A stretch of 64,000 nt of DNA, taken from NCBI RefSeq assembly GCF_036226405.1, contig NZ_CP108464.1:5084001-5148000 (forward strand). The letters run 5' to 3'. Under the pieces are notes generated by a model. That model ran no database searches. It was not told the DNA's origin and saw only the letters and a program-made list of their open reading frames with translations. The translations under genes and the position numbers were made by a program. This DNA comes from Streptomyces sp. NBC_01260 (lineage in GTDB: Bacteria; Actinomycetota; Actinomycetes; Streptomycetales; Streptomycetaceae). Of this stretch, positions 1 to 9,181 are shown in pieces (the stretch's first letter is position 1; each line of letters begins with the position of its first letter).

Positions 1-1
1 G

Positions 2-532
2 GACATCGCCGCGTTCCAGCAGCAGCTGGGGCGCCCGCCGCGCGGGCTGCGCGCCATCGCGCACCGCTGTCCGTGCGGAAACCCGGACGTGGTCGAGACC
101 CAGCCGCGGCTGGAGGACGGCACGCCGTTCCCGACGACGTACTACCTGACGTGCCCGCGTGCGGCGTCCGCGATCGGCACGCTGGAGGCGAACGGGGTCA
201 TGCGGGAGATGACCGAGCGCCTCGGTACGGACCCCGAGCTGGCCGCCGCGTACCGGGCCGCGCACGAGGACTACATCGCGCGGCGTGACTCCATCGAGGT
301 GCTGGAGGGCTTCCCGAGTGCGGGGGGCATGCCGGACCGGGTGAAGTGCCTGCACGTGCTCGTGGGGCACTCGCTGGCCGCGGGGCCGGGGGTGAACCCG
401 CTGGGGGACGAGGCGATCGCGATGCTGCCGCAGTGGTGGCGCAAGGGTCCGTGCGTGTCGCCGTGCGGCGCGCCGGAGGAGAAGGACGGCGGGACGGCCG
501 ACGCGGCCGACGGCGCGCCGGACGAGGACTGA
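2..532 (+). CDS. DUF501 family protein (5' end missing)
   Basis: The reading frame is open from base 2, so the start lies outside the window and about 176 residues are visible. The frame carries the hallmark DUF501 region: an N-terminal DIAAFQQQLGRPPRG stretch, a CPCG motif, a TYYLTCP motif and a C-terminal RVKCLHVLVGHSLA motif with conserved Cys and His residues that could bind a metal. The family has no assigned reaction. In actinobacteria it usually sits between enolase/FtsB-like genes and a Ppx/GppA phosphatase, and the phosphatase does follow here on the same strand 71 bp downstream. The last 25 residues are a charged, Ala/Asp-rich tail. The family is certain; the function is unknown. 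Confidence 0.88.
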   Translation, partial: DIAAFQQQLGRPPRGLRAIAHRCPCGNPDVVETQPRLEDGTPFPTTYYLTCPRAASAIGTLEANGVMREMTERLGTDPELAAAYRAAHEDYIARRDSIEVLEGFPSAGGMPDRVKCLHVLVGHSLAAGPGVNPLGDEAIAMLPQWWRKGPCVSPCGAPEEKDGGTADAADGAPDED

Positions 533-603
533 CCGTCCGCACGGGGGCTCCGCCCCCCGGACCCCCGCTCCGCAATCGAAGGGGCTTGAATGAGGAGTAC
601 TTC

Positions 604-1545
604 ATGACGCGCGTGGCCGCCATCGACTGCGGTACCAACTCGATCCGCCTGCTGGTGGCGGACGCCGACCCCGGCACGGGGGAGCTCACCGAGCTCGACC
701 GGCGGATGGAGATCGTCCGGCTCGGGCAGGGCGTCGACCGGACCGGACGGCTCGCCCCCGAGGCTCTGGAGCGGACGTTCGCCGCCTGCCGGCGGTACGC
801 GGCGGTGATCAAGGAGCACGGCGCGCAGAAGGTGCGCTTCGTCGCCACCTCCGCCTCCCGGGACGCGGAGAACAGGGACGAGTTCGTCCGCGGGGTGCTG
901 GACATCCTGGGCGTCGAGCCCGAGGTGATCAGCGGCGACCAGGAGGCCGAGTTCTCCTTCGACGGGGCCACCAAGGAGCTCACCGGCCGCGACGACCTCG
1001 CCAAGCCGTTTCTCGTCGTGGACATCGGCGGCGGCTCCACCGAGTTCGTCCTCGGCGACGACCGGGTGCGGGCCGCCCGGTCCGTGGACATCGGCTGCGT
1101 CCGGATGACCGAGCGCCATCTCGCGCGGGACGGCGCGGTCGTCGACCCGCCCACGCCGGACGCGGCCGACGCGATCCGCGCGGAAGTCGCCACCGCCCTG
1201 GACCTGGCCGGGCAGAGCGTCCCGCTCACCGGGGCGGGCACGCTCGTGGGGCTCGCCGGCACCGTCACCACCGTGGCCGCGATCGCGCTGGGCCTGGACG
1301 CGTACGACTCCGCGGCGATCCACCACTCCCGGGTCTCCCTGGAGCAGGTCCGGGAGATCACCGACCGGCTGCTCGCCTCGACCCACGCCGAGCGCGCCGC
1401 GATCGGCGCGATGCATCCGGGACGGGTCGATGTGATCGCCTCCGGGGCGCTGATCCTGCTGGCCGTCATGGAGCGGACCGGGGCCCATGAGGTGGTCGTC
1501 AGCGAGCACGACATCCTTGACGGGATCGGCTGGTCCATCGCGTAG
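604..1545 (+). CDS. ppx: Ppx/GppA phosphatase family protein (exopolyphosphatase-like)
   Basis: A 313-residue member of the ASKHA ATPase fold. Residues 8-18 form the phosphate-1 loop (DCGTNSIRLLV), residues 81-90 the ATSASRDAEN motif, and residues 140-148 the phosphate-2 loop DIGGGSTEF. A third glycine motif (GLAGTVTT) lies near residue 218. The family hydrolyses inorganic polyphosphate or the pppGpp 5' phosphate in the cytosol. This short single-module form, about 310 residues, is typical of actinobacteria and lacks the C-terminal HD-like domain of E. coli Ppx. The ATG at 604 begins the conserved block, and longer upstream extensions are GC-rich noise. It is probably co-transcribed with the DUF501 gene. 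Which substrate it prefers cannot be told from sequence. Confidence 0.92.
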   Translation: MTRVAAIDCGTNSIRLLVADADPGTGELTELDRRMEIVRLGQGVDRTGRLAPEALERTFAACRRYAAVIKEHGAQKVRFVATSASRDAENRDEFVRGVLDILGVEPEVISGDQEAEFSFDGATKELTGRDDLAKPFLVVDIGGGSTEFVLGDDRVRAARSVDIGCVRMTERHLARDGAVVDPPTPDAADAIRAEVATALDLAGQSVPLTGAGTLVGLAGTVTTVAAIALGLDAYDSAAIHHSRVSLEQVREITDRLLASTHAERAAIGAMHPGRVDVIASGALILLAVMERTGAHEVVVSEHDILDGIGWSIA

Positions 1546-2042
1546 CGCGCCCCTCGGGGCCGACGCCGCACAGCGCCCCCCTGAGGCCCCCGCGCGGGGC
1601 TCCGGGGGGCCGGGTGCGGGGAGGCGCCGGAACGTTGCTCATACGCATTCCTGCCTGCACCTTTGAGTCGCTGAGGGCTGCCCGGGGGACCCCTTCCGAG
1701 ACCCGTCGCGACGAAGTTCGTGAACTTCTTCACAAGGAATTGGACCCCTGGGGGCGTACTTCTGCTCCGGACGGGCTTCCGGGAGGGTGTGCGGGGTCAC
1801 TCGCGACGCGAACGGGGCGGTTCCGGGGGTGTTGCGGGAGTGTGAACCGAGGGGGTGGTCCACCTCGCTCGGCGGCTCAAGGGCCAGCTCACAAGCGGTG
1901 AACAACGTTCGCCGCAGCGTCGTGGTTCCCTTCCGGGGCCATGACCTGGGTCACGTGGGCGGCGAAGTGTAGCAGAGGGTGGGGGATACCTTGTGAAGGG
2001 GCTCACGAGCCCTCCCCCCGAGGGGGGTGGATACTCGATGGC
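1546..2042. other. Intergenic leader of ndh
   Basis: About 500 bp without a convincing gene. It holds GC-rich hairpin-forming sequence just after the phosphatase stop (1550-1620, possible terminator), a Rex-like operator at 1718-1735, a short inverted repeat TGACC-TG-GGTCA at 1942-1953, and a C/G-run hairpin close to the ndh start (about 2010-2028). Small ORFs here have no coding signature. Confidence 0.6.
1718..1735. promoter_or_regulatory. Rex-like redox operator upstream of ndh
   Basis: The site reads TCGTGAA-CTTC-TTCACAA. The Rex operator consensus is TTGTGAA-N4-TTCACAA, so there is one mismatch and the spacing is exact. Rex senses NADH/NAD+ and, in Streptomyces, represses respiratory genes including NADH dehydrogenase genes. 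The site is 308 bp before the ndh start codon, which implies a long leader. Binding is inferred from the match and from the downstream gene. Confidence 0.75.
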
Positions 2043-3428
2043 ATGAGCACCACGGAGCGTCCCAGGATCCTCGTAGTAGGCGGTGGGTACGTAGGCCTGT
2101 ACGCAGCTCGGCGCATTCTGAAGAAGATGCGCTACGGAGAGGCGACCGTCACGGTCGTCGACCCCCGGTCGTACATGACCTACCAGCCCTTCCTCCCCGA
2201 AGCTGCTGCCGGCAGCATCTCGCCTCGGCATGTCGTCGTCCCGCTGCGACGCGTGCTGCCGAAGGCCGAGGTCCTCACCGGCCGCGTCACCACCATTGAC
2301 CAGGACCGCAAGGTCGCCACGGTCGCGCCGCTCGTCGGCGAGGCCTACGAGCTGCCCTTCGACTACCTGGTCATCGCGATGGGCGCCGTCTCGCGTACCT
2401 TCCCGATCCCCGGCCTTGCCGAACAGGGCATCGGCATGAAGGGCATCGAGGAGGCCATCGGCCTGCGCAACCACGTTCTCGAGCAGCTGGACAAGGCTGA
2501 CTCGACGACCGATGAGGATGTCCGCCGCAGGGCGCTCACCTTCGTCTTCGTGGGCGGCGGGTTCGCCGGTGCGGAGACCATCGGCGAGGTCGAGGACATG
2601 GCCCGCGACGCGGCGAAGTACTACACGAACGTGAAGCGCGAGGACATGCGCTTCGTCCTCGTCGACGCCGCTGACAAGATCCTTCCCGAGGTCGGCCCGA
2701 AGCTGGGTACCTGGGGCCGGGAGCACCTGGAGTCCCGCGGTGTCGAGGTCTTCCTCTCGACCTCCATGGACTCCTGCGTAGACGGTCACGTGGTGCTGAA
2801 GAACGGCCTGGAGGTCGACTCCAACACCATCGTGTGGACGGCCGGCGTGAAGCCGAACCCGGCGCTGGCCCGCTTCGGCCTGCCGCTCGGCCCCCGCGGT
2901 CACGTGGACACCTCCGAGAAGCTCCAGGTGCAGGGCACCGACTACATCTGGGCCGCGGGCGACAACGCCCAGGTCCCGGACCTGGTCGGCCGCAAGGCCG
3001 GCAACCCGAACGCCTGGTGCCCGCCGAACGCCCAGCACGCACTGCGTCAGGCCAAGGTCCTCGGCGACAACGTCATCTCCGGGATGCGCGGCTTCCCGCA
3101 GGCCGACTACAGCCACGCCAACAAGGGTGCGGTCGCCGGTCTGGGCCTGCACAAGGGCGTCGCGATGATCGTCGTGGGCAAGATGAAGATCAAGTTCAAG
3201 GGCCGCCTCGCCTGGTACATGCACCGTGGCTACCACGGCATGGCGATGCCGACCTGGAACCGCAAGATCCGGATCTTCGCCGACTGGACCCTCGCGATGT
3301 TCCTCAAGCGCGAGGTCGTCTCGCTCGGCGCCATGGAGACGCCGCGCGAGGAGTTCTACGAGGCCGCCAAGCCGGCCCCGGCCCCCGCCGCCGCCCAGCC
3401 GGTGGGCGAGAAGGCCAAGGCCTCCTAG
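2043..3428 (+). CDS. ndh: Type II NADH:quinone oxidoreductase (NDH-2)
   Basis: A 461-residue two-Rossmann flavoprotein. The FAD-binding GGGYVG motif is at residues 13-18, the NAD-binding GGGFAGAE motif at 171-178, and the second FAD-contacting motif YIWAAGDNA near residue 305. The C-terminal part has the hydrophobic/basic segments (KMKIKFKGRLAWYMHRGYHGMAMP) by which NDH-2 enzymes sit on the inner face of the membrane. The enzyme passes electrons from NADH to menaquinone without pumping protons. The ATG at 2043 starts the conserved protein; an upstream extension would be GC-rich noise. A Rex-like operator lies upstream, as expected for a gene derepressed by high NADH. The C-terminus is Pro/Ala-rich. 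Length and motifs are normal for the actinobacterial family. Confidence 0.93.
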   Translation: MSTTERPRILVVGGGYVGLYAARRILKKMRYGEATVTVVDPRSYMTYQPFLPEAAAGSISPRHVVVPLRRVLPKAEVLTGRVTTIDQDRKVATVAPLVGEAYELPFDYLVIAMGAVSRTFPIPGLAEQGIGMKGIEEAIGLRNHVLEQLDKADSTTDEDVRRRALTFVFVGGGFAGAETIGEVEDMARDAAKYYTNVKREDMRFVLVDAADKILPEVGPKLGTWGREHLESRGVEVFLSTSMDSCVDGHVVLKNGLEVDSNTIVWTAGVKPNPALARFGLPLGPRGHVDTSEKLQVQGTDYIWAAGDNAQVPDLVGRKAGNPNAWCPPNAQHALRQAKVLGDNVISGMRGFPQADYSHANKGAVAGLGLHKGVAMIVVGKMKIKFKGRLAWYMHRGYHGMAMPTWNRKIRIFADWTLAMFLKREVVSLGAMETPREEFYEAAKPAPAPAAAQPVGEKAKAS

Positions 3429-3509
3429 CGCGCACCCCGGACCGGAGGCCCAGCACCTCCCGGTCCGCCCGCGGATACCCGTATCCGTGCAGAGCAGTCG
3501 CACAACGCC

Positions 3510-3551
3510 CGAAGGGGCCGTCCGCCATCCGTGGTGCGGGCGGCCCCTTCG
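3510..3551 (+). terminator. Hairpin terminator after ndh
   Basis: A 16-bp GC-rich stem with one wobble pair (3510-3525 with 3536-3551) and a ten-base loop, 80 bp after the ndh stop. There is no T tract, as is common in Streptomyces. The rest of the 364-bp gap (3429-3792) shows no gene; it ends with the ribosome-binding site ACGGAGG of the next gene. Confidence 0.65.
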
Positions 3552-3792
3552 GCGTATCGGGGCGAGTCGGGGCGGAGCACCGTACAGGGGGGCCGGGGCC
3601 AGTGGCCCGGCGGATGCATGGCCTCTACAGGTATTTTGCCGTTCCGTTGCGCAGTAGCGGGATGGCCGGGCCGCCGGAAACTGTTAAGGGGGGTGTACCT
3701 CGCCGCGGCGCCAACGGGTGCCGGGGCGTGGTCCGAGACATGTGTGGGCATGTCTGGGCACGTTGGGAAACACCATCACGGAGGTGTGCGCC

Positions 3793-5097
3793 ATGGCAGA
3801 CGCCGCGTTGCGGCTGACCGCTCTCGCCCAGGAGTTGCTGGGAGAACCCCTACCGGTCCGCATCCGGGCCTGGGACGGCAGCGAATCCGGACCGCCGGGT
3901 GCCCCCGCCCTCGTCATCAGGAACCGTCGCGCCCTGCGCCGGCTGCTGTGGAAGCCGGGCGAACTGGGCCTCGCCCGCGCCTGGGTGGCCGGGGAAATCG
4001 ACATCGAAGGCGATCTGTACGAGGCCCTGGACCTGGTGGCCGGGCTGATCTGGGACCGCGGTGCGGAGGCGAAGGACAGCGTCCACCCGGTCCGCGACCC
4101 GAAACTGCGAGCAGCGGCCAAGGGGCTGCTGCAACTGGCCGGCCCCTGGCCCCCGCCCCCTCCACCACCGGAGGAGGTACGCCGCCGCACCGGTGCCCTG
4201 CACACCAAGCGCCGTGACAAGGAGGCCATCAGCCACCACTACGACGTGGGCAATGACTTCTACGAACTGGTCCTCGGCCCGTCCATGGTCTACTCCTGCG
4301 CCTACTGGGAGGACGGCGGGAACCTTGAGGACGCCCAGCGCGACAAGCTCGACCTGGTCTGCCGCAAGCTCGCCCTGAAGGAGGGAGACCGCCTCCTGGA
4401 CGTCGGCTGCGGCTGGGGCTCCATGGCCATTCACGCGGCCCGCGAGTACGGCGCCCGGGTCACCGGCGTGACCCTCTCCACCGAACAGGCCGCCTTCGCC
4501 AGGAAGCGCATCGCCGAAGAGGGACTGACCGACCGGATCGAGATCCGGGTCCAGGACTACCGGGACGTCAGGGACGGCCCGTACGACGCCATCTCCTCCA
4601 TCGGCATGGCGGAACACGTCGGCTCGGTCCGCTACCGCGAGTACGCCGACGACGTCTACGCGCTCCTCAAGCCCGGCGGGCGCCTCCTCAACCACCAGAT
4701 CGCCCGACGCCCGGAGAAGGACGAGTCCGCGTACCACGTGGACGAGTTCATCGACGCCTATGTCTTCCCGGACGGCGAGCTGGCCCCGCTGGGCCGGACC
4801 GTCGCGACCCTCGAAGAGGCCGGCTTCGAGGCCCGCGACGTCGAGTCGCTCCGCGAGCACTACGCACTGACCCTGCGCCGCTGGGTCGCCAACCTGGAGA
4901 AGGACTGGAACCTCGCGGTGAAGATGACCTCGCCCGGCCGGGCGAGGGTCTGGCGGCTCTACATGGCCGCCTCCGCGCTCTCCTTCGAGCACAACAAGAT
5001 CGGCGTCAACCAGATCCTGGCGGTGCGGCCGGCCCAGGGCGGTTCCGCCCGGATGCCGCTGCGCGCCCGCGACTGGAAGGCGTCCGCGACCGGCTGA
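3793..5097 (+). CDS. Cyclopropane-fatty-acyl-phospholipid synthase family methyltransferase
   Basis: A 434-residue SAM-dependent enzyme. The N-terminal ~130 residues are the small lipid-binding domain of the CFA family, followed by a proline run (PPPPPPPEE) linker. The catalytic domain begins with SHHYDVGNDFYE (about residue 147), has the SAM-binding DVGCGWGSM motif (203-211), and the EHVG active-site motif near 275. The family adds a methylene bridge, or a methyl group, to unsaturated acyl chains of membrane phospholipids. The ATG at 3793 is preceded by a strong ACGGAGG site nine bases upstream. It ends 18 bp before a bidirectional terminator. Whether the product is a cyclopropane or a branched methyl cannot be decided here. 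Confidence 0.9.
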   Translation: MADAALRLTALAQELLGEPLPVRIRAWDGSESGPPGAPALVIRNRRALRRLLWKPGELGLARAWVAGEIDIEGDLYEALDLVAGLIWDRGAEAKDSVHPVRDPKLRAAAKGLLQLAGPWPPPPPPPEEVRRRTGALHTKRRDKEAISHHYDVGNDFYELVLGPSMVYSCAYWEDGGNLEDAQRDKLDLVCRKLALKEGDRLLDVGCGWGSMAIHAAREYGARVTGVTLSTEQAAFARKRIAEEGLTDRIEIRVQDYRDVRDGPYDAISSIGMAEHVGSVRYREYADDVYALLKPGGRLLNHQIARRPEKDESAYHVDEFIDAYVFPDGELAPLGRTVATLEEAGFEARDVESLREHYALTLRRWVANLEKDWNLAVKMTSPGRARVWRLYMAASALSFEHNKIGVNQILAVRPAQGGSARMPLRARDWKASATG

Positions 5098-5114
5098 GCC
5101 GGACGGGACGCGAC

Positions 5115-5152
5115 AGAGGGCCGGTACCCACGGTGGCGGGTGCCGGCCCTCT
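5115..5152. terminator. Bidirectional terminator between convergent genes
   Basis: A 15-bp stem (5115-5129 with 5138-5152, one G-T wobble) and an eight-base loop lie between the convergent methyltransferase and ABC permease stops. Confidence 0.85.
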
Positions 5153-5170
5153 GCCGTGTGCCGTGTGGCG

Positions 5171-7699
5171 CTACTCGGTCTTGATGGCCGTCAGCATGTT
5201 GAGCTTGGCGGCGTTGCGGGCCGGCCACATCGCGGCCAGCACCCCCACCAGCCCGGCCAGCAGCAGGAAGAGCGCGATCCGGCCCCACGGCACGACCAGG
5301 GCGTACTGCGGGATCTGGGACGACGCGGCCTGACCGATCGCCCAGCCGAGAAACAGGCCGAGCCCGATCCCGATCAGCGCGCCGAACAGCGAGATGACCA
5401 CGGCCTCCAGCCGGATCATGCGCTTGACCTTGCGCCGGTCCAGGCCGATCGCCCGCAGCATGCCGATCTCCTGCTGCCGTTCGAAGACCGACATGGCCAG
5501 GGTGTTGACGACCCCGAGCACCGCGATGATCAGGGCCATCGCGAGGAGCCCGTACATGATGTTCATCATCAGGTTGATGGTGCCGCCGAACATGTCCCGG
5601 ATGTCCTGGCGGTCCATGACGCTCATGCCCGGGTTGTCACCCAGCGCGTCCACCACGGCCTGCTCGTTGGCCGCGCTCGCGCCGCCGTCCGTCTTCACCC
5701 AGATCTCGCGGATGTCCGCACGGCCCTCGTGCGGGGCCACCTTCTCGCGGGGGATCAGGACCTGCGACAGGAAGTCGTTGTCCTTGTAGAGCGCGCCGAC
5801 CTTCAGGTTCTCCTTCTTGTTGTCCTCGTACGTGACCGGGACGCTGTCCCCGGTCTTCCATCCGTTCGCCTTCGCGGTCTTCTCCGAGACGGCGATCCCG
5901 CCGCTGCCCAGGGAGTCCATCGAGCCCGAGAGGGTGTCGACGTTGAGGACCTTCTGCACAGCGCCGGGGGTGACGCCGGACGCCGAGAGGTTGGCCTTGC
6001 CGACCGTCAGCCAGACGGACTGCGTGGGCGAGAGGGCGGTGACGCCGTCGGCCTGCTCCAGGGCGGTGAGCGCCGACTCGTCGAGCGAGTCCCCGCTCGC
6101 CATCGAGACCATGTAGTCGGCCTTGACGTTGTCCGTCGTCATCCGGTCGACCGCCTGGCCGAGCGTGACGCCGAGGACCGAGATGCCGGTGACGAGGGTG
6201 AGACCGATCGCCAGCGCGGAGGCGGTGGCACCGGTGCGCCGCGGGTTGCGGACCGCGTTCTGTGCGGCGAGCTTGCCGGAGACCCCGAACAGCCGCTGCA
6301 GCAGCGGGCGGACCAGGGCGATCACCGGGCGGGACAGCAGCGGGATGAGGATGATGACGCCGATCAGCGCCAGGAAGGCACCGGCCGCGATAGCGGCCTG
6401 GGCACTGTTTCCGGACTGCGACGCACCGGCCACGATCGCCGCCGCGCCGAGCAGGGTGATGACCGCGCCGATCGAGTTGCGCAGTACCAGGGACTTCACG
6501 GTGGCCGCCGAGTACATGCTGTTCATCGCCGCGACCGGCGGGATCTTCGCGGCCCGGCGGGCGGGCAGCCAGGCGGCCAGCACGGTGATCAGGACGCCGA
6601 CGCCGAAGGCGGCGGCGACGGTGGTCGGGGAGACCACCAGCGGACCGGCCGGGATCTTGCCGCCGATCAGGCTCATCGCGGAGCGCAGCCCGATGGCGAG
6701 ACCGAGGCCCAGCACGAAGCCGATGACGGACGCGATCGCACCGACCACGGCGGCTTCGAGCAGCACCGAACGCTTGACCTGGCGGCGCGAGGCGCCGACG
6801 GCACGCAGCAGCGCCAGCTCCTTGGTGCGCTGGGCGACCAGCATGGTGAAGGTGTTGGCGATCAGGAAGATGCCGACGAAGAGGGCGATGCCCGCGAAGG
6901 CGAGCAGCACCTTGTTGAGGCTGCTCAGGCCGGACTCGATCTGCTTGGCCTGCTCATCGGCGCGCACCTTGCCGGTCTTGGCCTGTGCGTCCTTGGGCAG
7001 AAGCGGCTTCACCGCTGCCAGCAGCTGCTCGTCGGAGGCGCCGGCCGCGGCGGTGACGGAGACGTCCTGGAACTCGCCCGGCCTGAGGAACAGCTTCTGG
7101 GCGACCTCGGTGTCGAAGAGCACCAGGCTGCCGCCGGCGTTGACCGCGCCGTCCTCGGTGGTGAAGACCCCGGACAGGGTGTACTCCTTCACCGGCCCGT
7201 TCGTGGCGACCCGTACCTTGTCGCCGACCTTGTACTCGCCCTTCTTCGCGGTGTCCTCGTCCAGGGCGATCCGGCCGGCCGCGGTCGGTCCGGTGCCGTC
7301 GCTGAAGGTGTACTGCGCGTCCTTGCCGCCCTTGCCGGGCGAGAAGTTGGCGCCGGTGTTGGACCAGCCGTTGCCGATCAGCTTGCCGTCCGGGTCGGCG
7401 ACCCCGGCGAAGCCGGAGACCCGGCCGGTGGCGCTCTCCACCCCGTCCAGGCCCCGGATCTTCTTCAGGGTGGCGGTGTCGACGCCGCGCGTCTCCGCGT
7501 CGCGCTGGTCGGCGTAGGTGGTGACCGCGACGGCGACGTCGTCGTAGTTCTTCGCCGACTGGTTGCGGAAGGCGTTTCCGAGGGTGTCGGTGAAGACCAG
7601 AGTGCCGGAGACGAAGGCCACGCCGAGCATCACGGCGAGGACGGTCATCAGCAGCCTGGCCTTGTGCGAGAGCACATTGCGCAGGGCGGTACGGAACAT
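5171..7699 (-). CDS. ABC transporter permease, FtsX/MacB type
   Basis: An 842-residue permease with two FtsX-type modules. An N-terminal membrane helix (residues ~16-36) is followed by a large extracytoplasmic MacB-like domain, then three helices around residues 265-385 with the coupling-helix signature RTKELALLRAVGAS. A middle pair of helices, a second extracytoplasmic domain and a final FtsX module (QQEIGMLRAIGLDRRKV) follow. Such permeases do not import solutes by a channel; they use ATP-driven mechanotransmission for export, lipoprotein handling or antimicrobial-peptide sensing. The ATG at 7699 is preferred over 7741 because AGGAC lies about ten bases before it and MFRTALRNVL is the family start. 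It follows its ATPase gene by 103 bp in one operon. The substrate is unknown. Confidence 0.9.
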   Translation of the reverse strand: MFRTALRNVLSHKARLLMTVLAVMLGVAFVSGTLVFTDTLGNAFRNQSAKNYDDVAVAVTTYADQRDAETRGVDTATLKKIRGLDGVESATGRVSGFAGVADPDGKLIGNGWSNTGANFSPGKGGKDAQYTFSDGTGPTAAGRIALDEDTAKKGEYKVGDKVRVATNGPVKEYTLSGVFTTEDGAVNAGGSLVLFDTEVAQKLFLRPGEFQDVSVTAAAGASDEQLLAAVKPLLPKDAQAKTGKVRADEQAKQIESGLSSLNKVLLAFAGIALFVGIFLIANTFTMLVAQRTKELALLRAVGASRRQVKRSVLLEAAVVGAIASVIGFVLGLGLAIGLRSAMSLIGGKIPAGPLVVSPTTVAAAFGVGVLITVLAAWLPARRAAKIPPVAAMNSMYSAATVKSLVLRNSIGAVITLLGAAAIVAGASQSGNSAQAAIAAGAFLALIGVIILIPLLSRPVIALVRPLLQRLFGVSGKLAAQNAVRNPRRTGATASALAIGLTLVTGISVLGVTLGQAVDRMTTDNVKADYMVSMASGDSLDESALTALEQADGVTALSPTQSVWLTVGKANLSASGVTPGAVQKVLNVDTLSGSMDSLGSGGIAVSEKTAKANGWKTGDSVPVTYEDNKKENLKVGALYKDNDFLSQVLIPREKVAPHEGRADIREIWVKTDGGASAANEQAVVDALGDNPGMSVMDRQDIRDMFGGTINLMMNIMYGLLAMALIIAVLGVVNTLAMSVFERQQEIGMLRAIGLDRRKVKRMIRLEAVVISLFGALIGIGLGLFLGWAIGQAASSQIPQYALVVPWGRIALFLLLAGLVGVLAAMWPARNAAKLNMLTAIKTE

Positions 7700-7802
7700 G
7701 GCTGTCAGTCCTGGGAGGGGAGGGGTTCCGGAAAGGGGCATGGGTCAGGCGTCGCGCGGCACGAGGCGGTGCGACGTCGGGGCCCGGGTGAGGGCCCGGG
7801 GC

Positions 7803-8573
7803 TCAGCTGGTGCGGCCCTTGGCGTCGAACGCCTTCATCCGGTCCAGCACCCCGTCCGCGGTGGGGTGCATCATCTGGTCCACGATCGCCCCGTCCGCGA
7901 GGAAGATCACCCGGTCCGCATAGGAGGCGGCCGCCGGGTCGTGGGTCACCATCACCACGGTCTGGCCCAGCTCGCGCACCGAGTTGCGCAGGAAGCCGAG
8001 GACCTCGGCGCCGGAACGCGAGTCCAGGTTCCCGGTCGGCTCGTCACCGAAGATGATCTCCGGCTGCGAGGCCAGGGCGCGGGCCACCGCGACGCGCTGC
8101 TGCTGGCCGCCGGAGAGCTCGGTGGGCCGGTGCTTCAGCCGGTCGGAGAGGCCCACCATGTCGATGACCTTGTGCAGCCAGTCCTGGTCGGGCTTGCGGC
8201 CGGCGATGTCCATCGGCAGCGTGATGTTCTCCAGCGCCGTCAGCGTCGGCAGCAGGTTGAACGCCTGGAAGATGAAACCGATCTTGTCCCGTCGCAACTG
8301 GGTGAGCTGCTTGTCCTTGAGGGACCCCAGCTCCGTCTCGCCGATCCGCACCGATCCGCTGCTGAAGCTGTCGAGACCGGCCACGCAGTGCATCAGCGTG
8401 GACTTGCCGGAACCCGACGGGCCCATGATCGCGGTGAACTCGCCCTGCGGGAAGTCCACGGTGACCCGGTCCAGCGCGGTCACCTTGGTCTCGCCCTCTC
8501 CGTAGACCTTCGACAGTTCCGTGGCGCGGGCAGCCACCGCGGTGGCGCGGTGAGCGGTGGTCATGGTGGTCAC
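7803..8573 (-). CDS. ABC transporter ATP-binding protein (LolD/MacB-like)
   Basis: A 256-residue nucleotide-binding subunit. It shows Walker A GPSGSGKST, Q-loop FQAFNLLPTL, signature LSGGQQQRV, Walker B IIFGDEP followed by TGNLDS, and switch His in VTHDP. It is the partner of the downstream FtsX-type permease. The GTG at 8573 has GGAG six bases upstream; the internal ATG at 8564 (MTTAHRAT) is the alternative start and lies too far from that site. No regulator gene adjoins it, so a role in resistance or envelope maintenance is only a guess. Confidence 0.92.
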   Translation of the reverse strand: MTTMTTAHRATAVAARATELSKVYGEGETKVTALDRVTVDFPQGEFTAIMGPSGSGKSTLMHCVAGLDSFSSGSVRIGETELGSLKDKQLTQLRRDKIGFIFQAFNLLPTLTALENITLPMDIAGRKPDQDWLHKVIDMVGLSDRLKHRPTELSGGQQQRVAVARALASQPEIIFGDEPTGNLDSRSGAEVLGFLRNSVRELGQTVVMVTHDPAAASYADRVIFLADGAIVDQMMHPTADGVLDRMKAFDAKGRTS

Positions 8574-8766
8574 GGGAGACTCCAGGGTCAGGTTCGTACG
8601 GGACGGAAGGGCCTTCGGCCCGGGGCCGGAGGGAAGGCGCCGCCGGGGCGGCGCCCTTCTCGATGGCACTGCTCCATCGTCTCCGCCGCTTCGCCGCGGA
8701 TCGTCAGTCCCGGTGCCCGTTCCTGGGGCCGCCTTGAGTCGCACCGGCGGGCCCTCGCGTCCTCCT

Positions 8767-8843
8767 GCGGTATGACACCGCCCCTGAGAGGCGGTATGAC
8801 ACCGGCCCTGAGGGGCGCGGTCGGGCGACCGCCCCTGAGACGG
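8767..8843 (+). repeat. 24-bp tandem repeat, about 2.5-3 copies
   Basis: Two near-identical 24-bp units (8767-8790 and 8791-8814, two differences) are followed by a degenerate third (about 8817-8841). Each unit ends in CCCCTGAGA or similar. The array sits upstream of the ABC ATPase gene, in the scar before bldA. No role is evident. Confidence 0.7.
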
Positions 8844-8941
8844 GTGACGCCGCCGGTGGGCCGTCCTGCCGCGGCGCGGCCGTCGACCCGCGCGGGACCG
8901 GCCGGGCCACCACGTCCTCGAACTCATGCGCCCCGAACTTC

Positions 8942-9181
8942 ATGGCCCGCCTGCGCACGGTGATGTCCGTGGACTTCCCGCAAGGCCGGGACCTGAACAT
9001 CACCCGCGTACGCGGCCGCTGGGGGCAGGCCAGCATTCCCAAGGTGGGCCAGGTCCGCTTCCGGTGGGCCAAGGACCTGCCCGTCGGCAAGCGCGCGGAC
9101 ATGGAGAACCGGATCGACGGGGCCACGAGGAGGGTGGCATGCCCGTGGCCCTGCTGCCGGGTGAGAGCACCGTGTTCATGA
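8942..9181 (+). pseudogene. TnpB-like (IS200/IS605/IS607) transposase-associated protein remnant
   Basis: About 65 residues beginning MARLRTVMSVDFPQG and including the SVDFPQGRDLNI, VPKVGQVRFRW and NRIDGATR blocks resemble the middle of actinobacterial TnpB (OrfB) proteins, just before the catalytic domain. The frame then runs into unrelated residues and stops. The N-terminus, the RuvC-like catalytic residues and the zinc finger are absent, so it is a dead fragment. TnpB is an RNA-guided nuclease in intact elements; nothing here could act so. The family match is from pattern memory and moderate in strength. Confidence 0.55.

Noticed and set aside
198..1733. Long minus-strand frame opposite DUF501 and ppx
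   Set aside because: It is an antisense shadow: Arg/Pro/Ser-rich noise with no motif, while the plus strand carries clear families.
5156..8056. 966-codon plus-strand frame opposite the ABC transporter
   Set aside because: Asp/Arg/Gly-rich antisense shadow of high-GC genes with no domain; FtsX permease motifs are on the minus strand.
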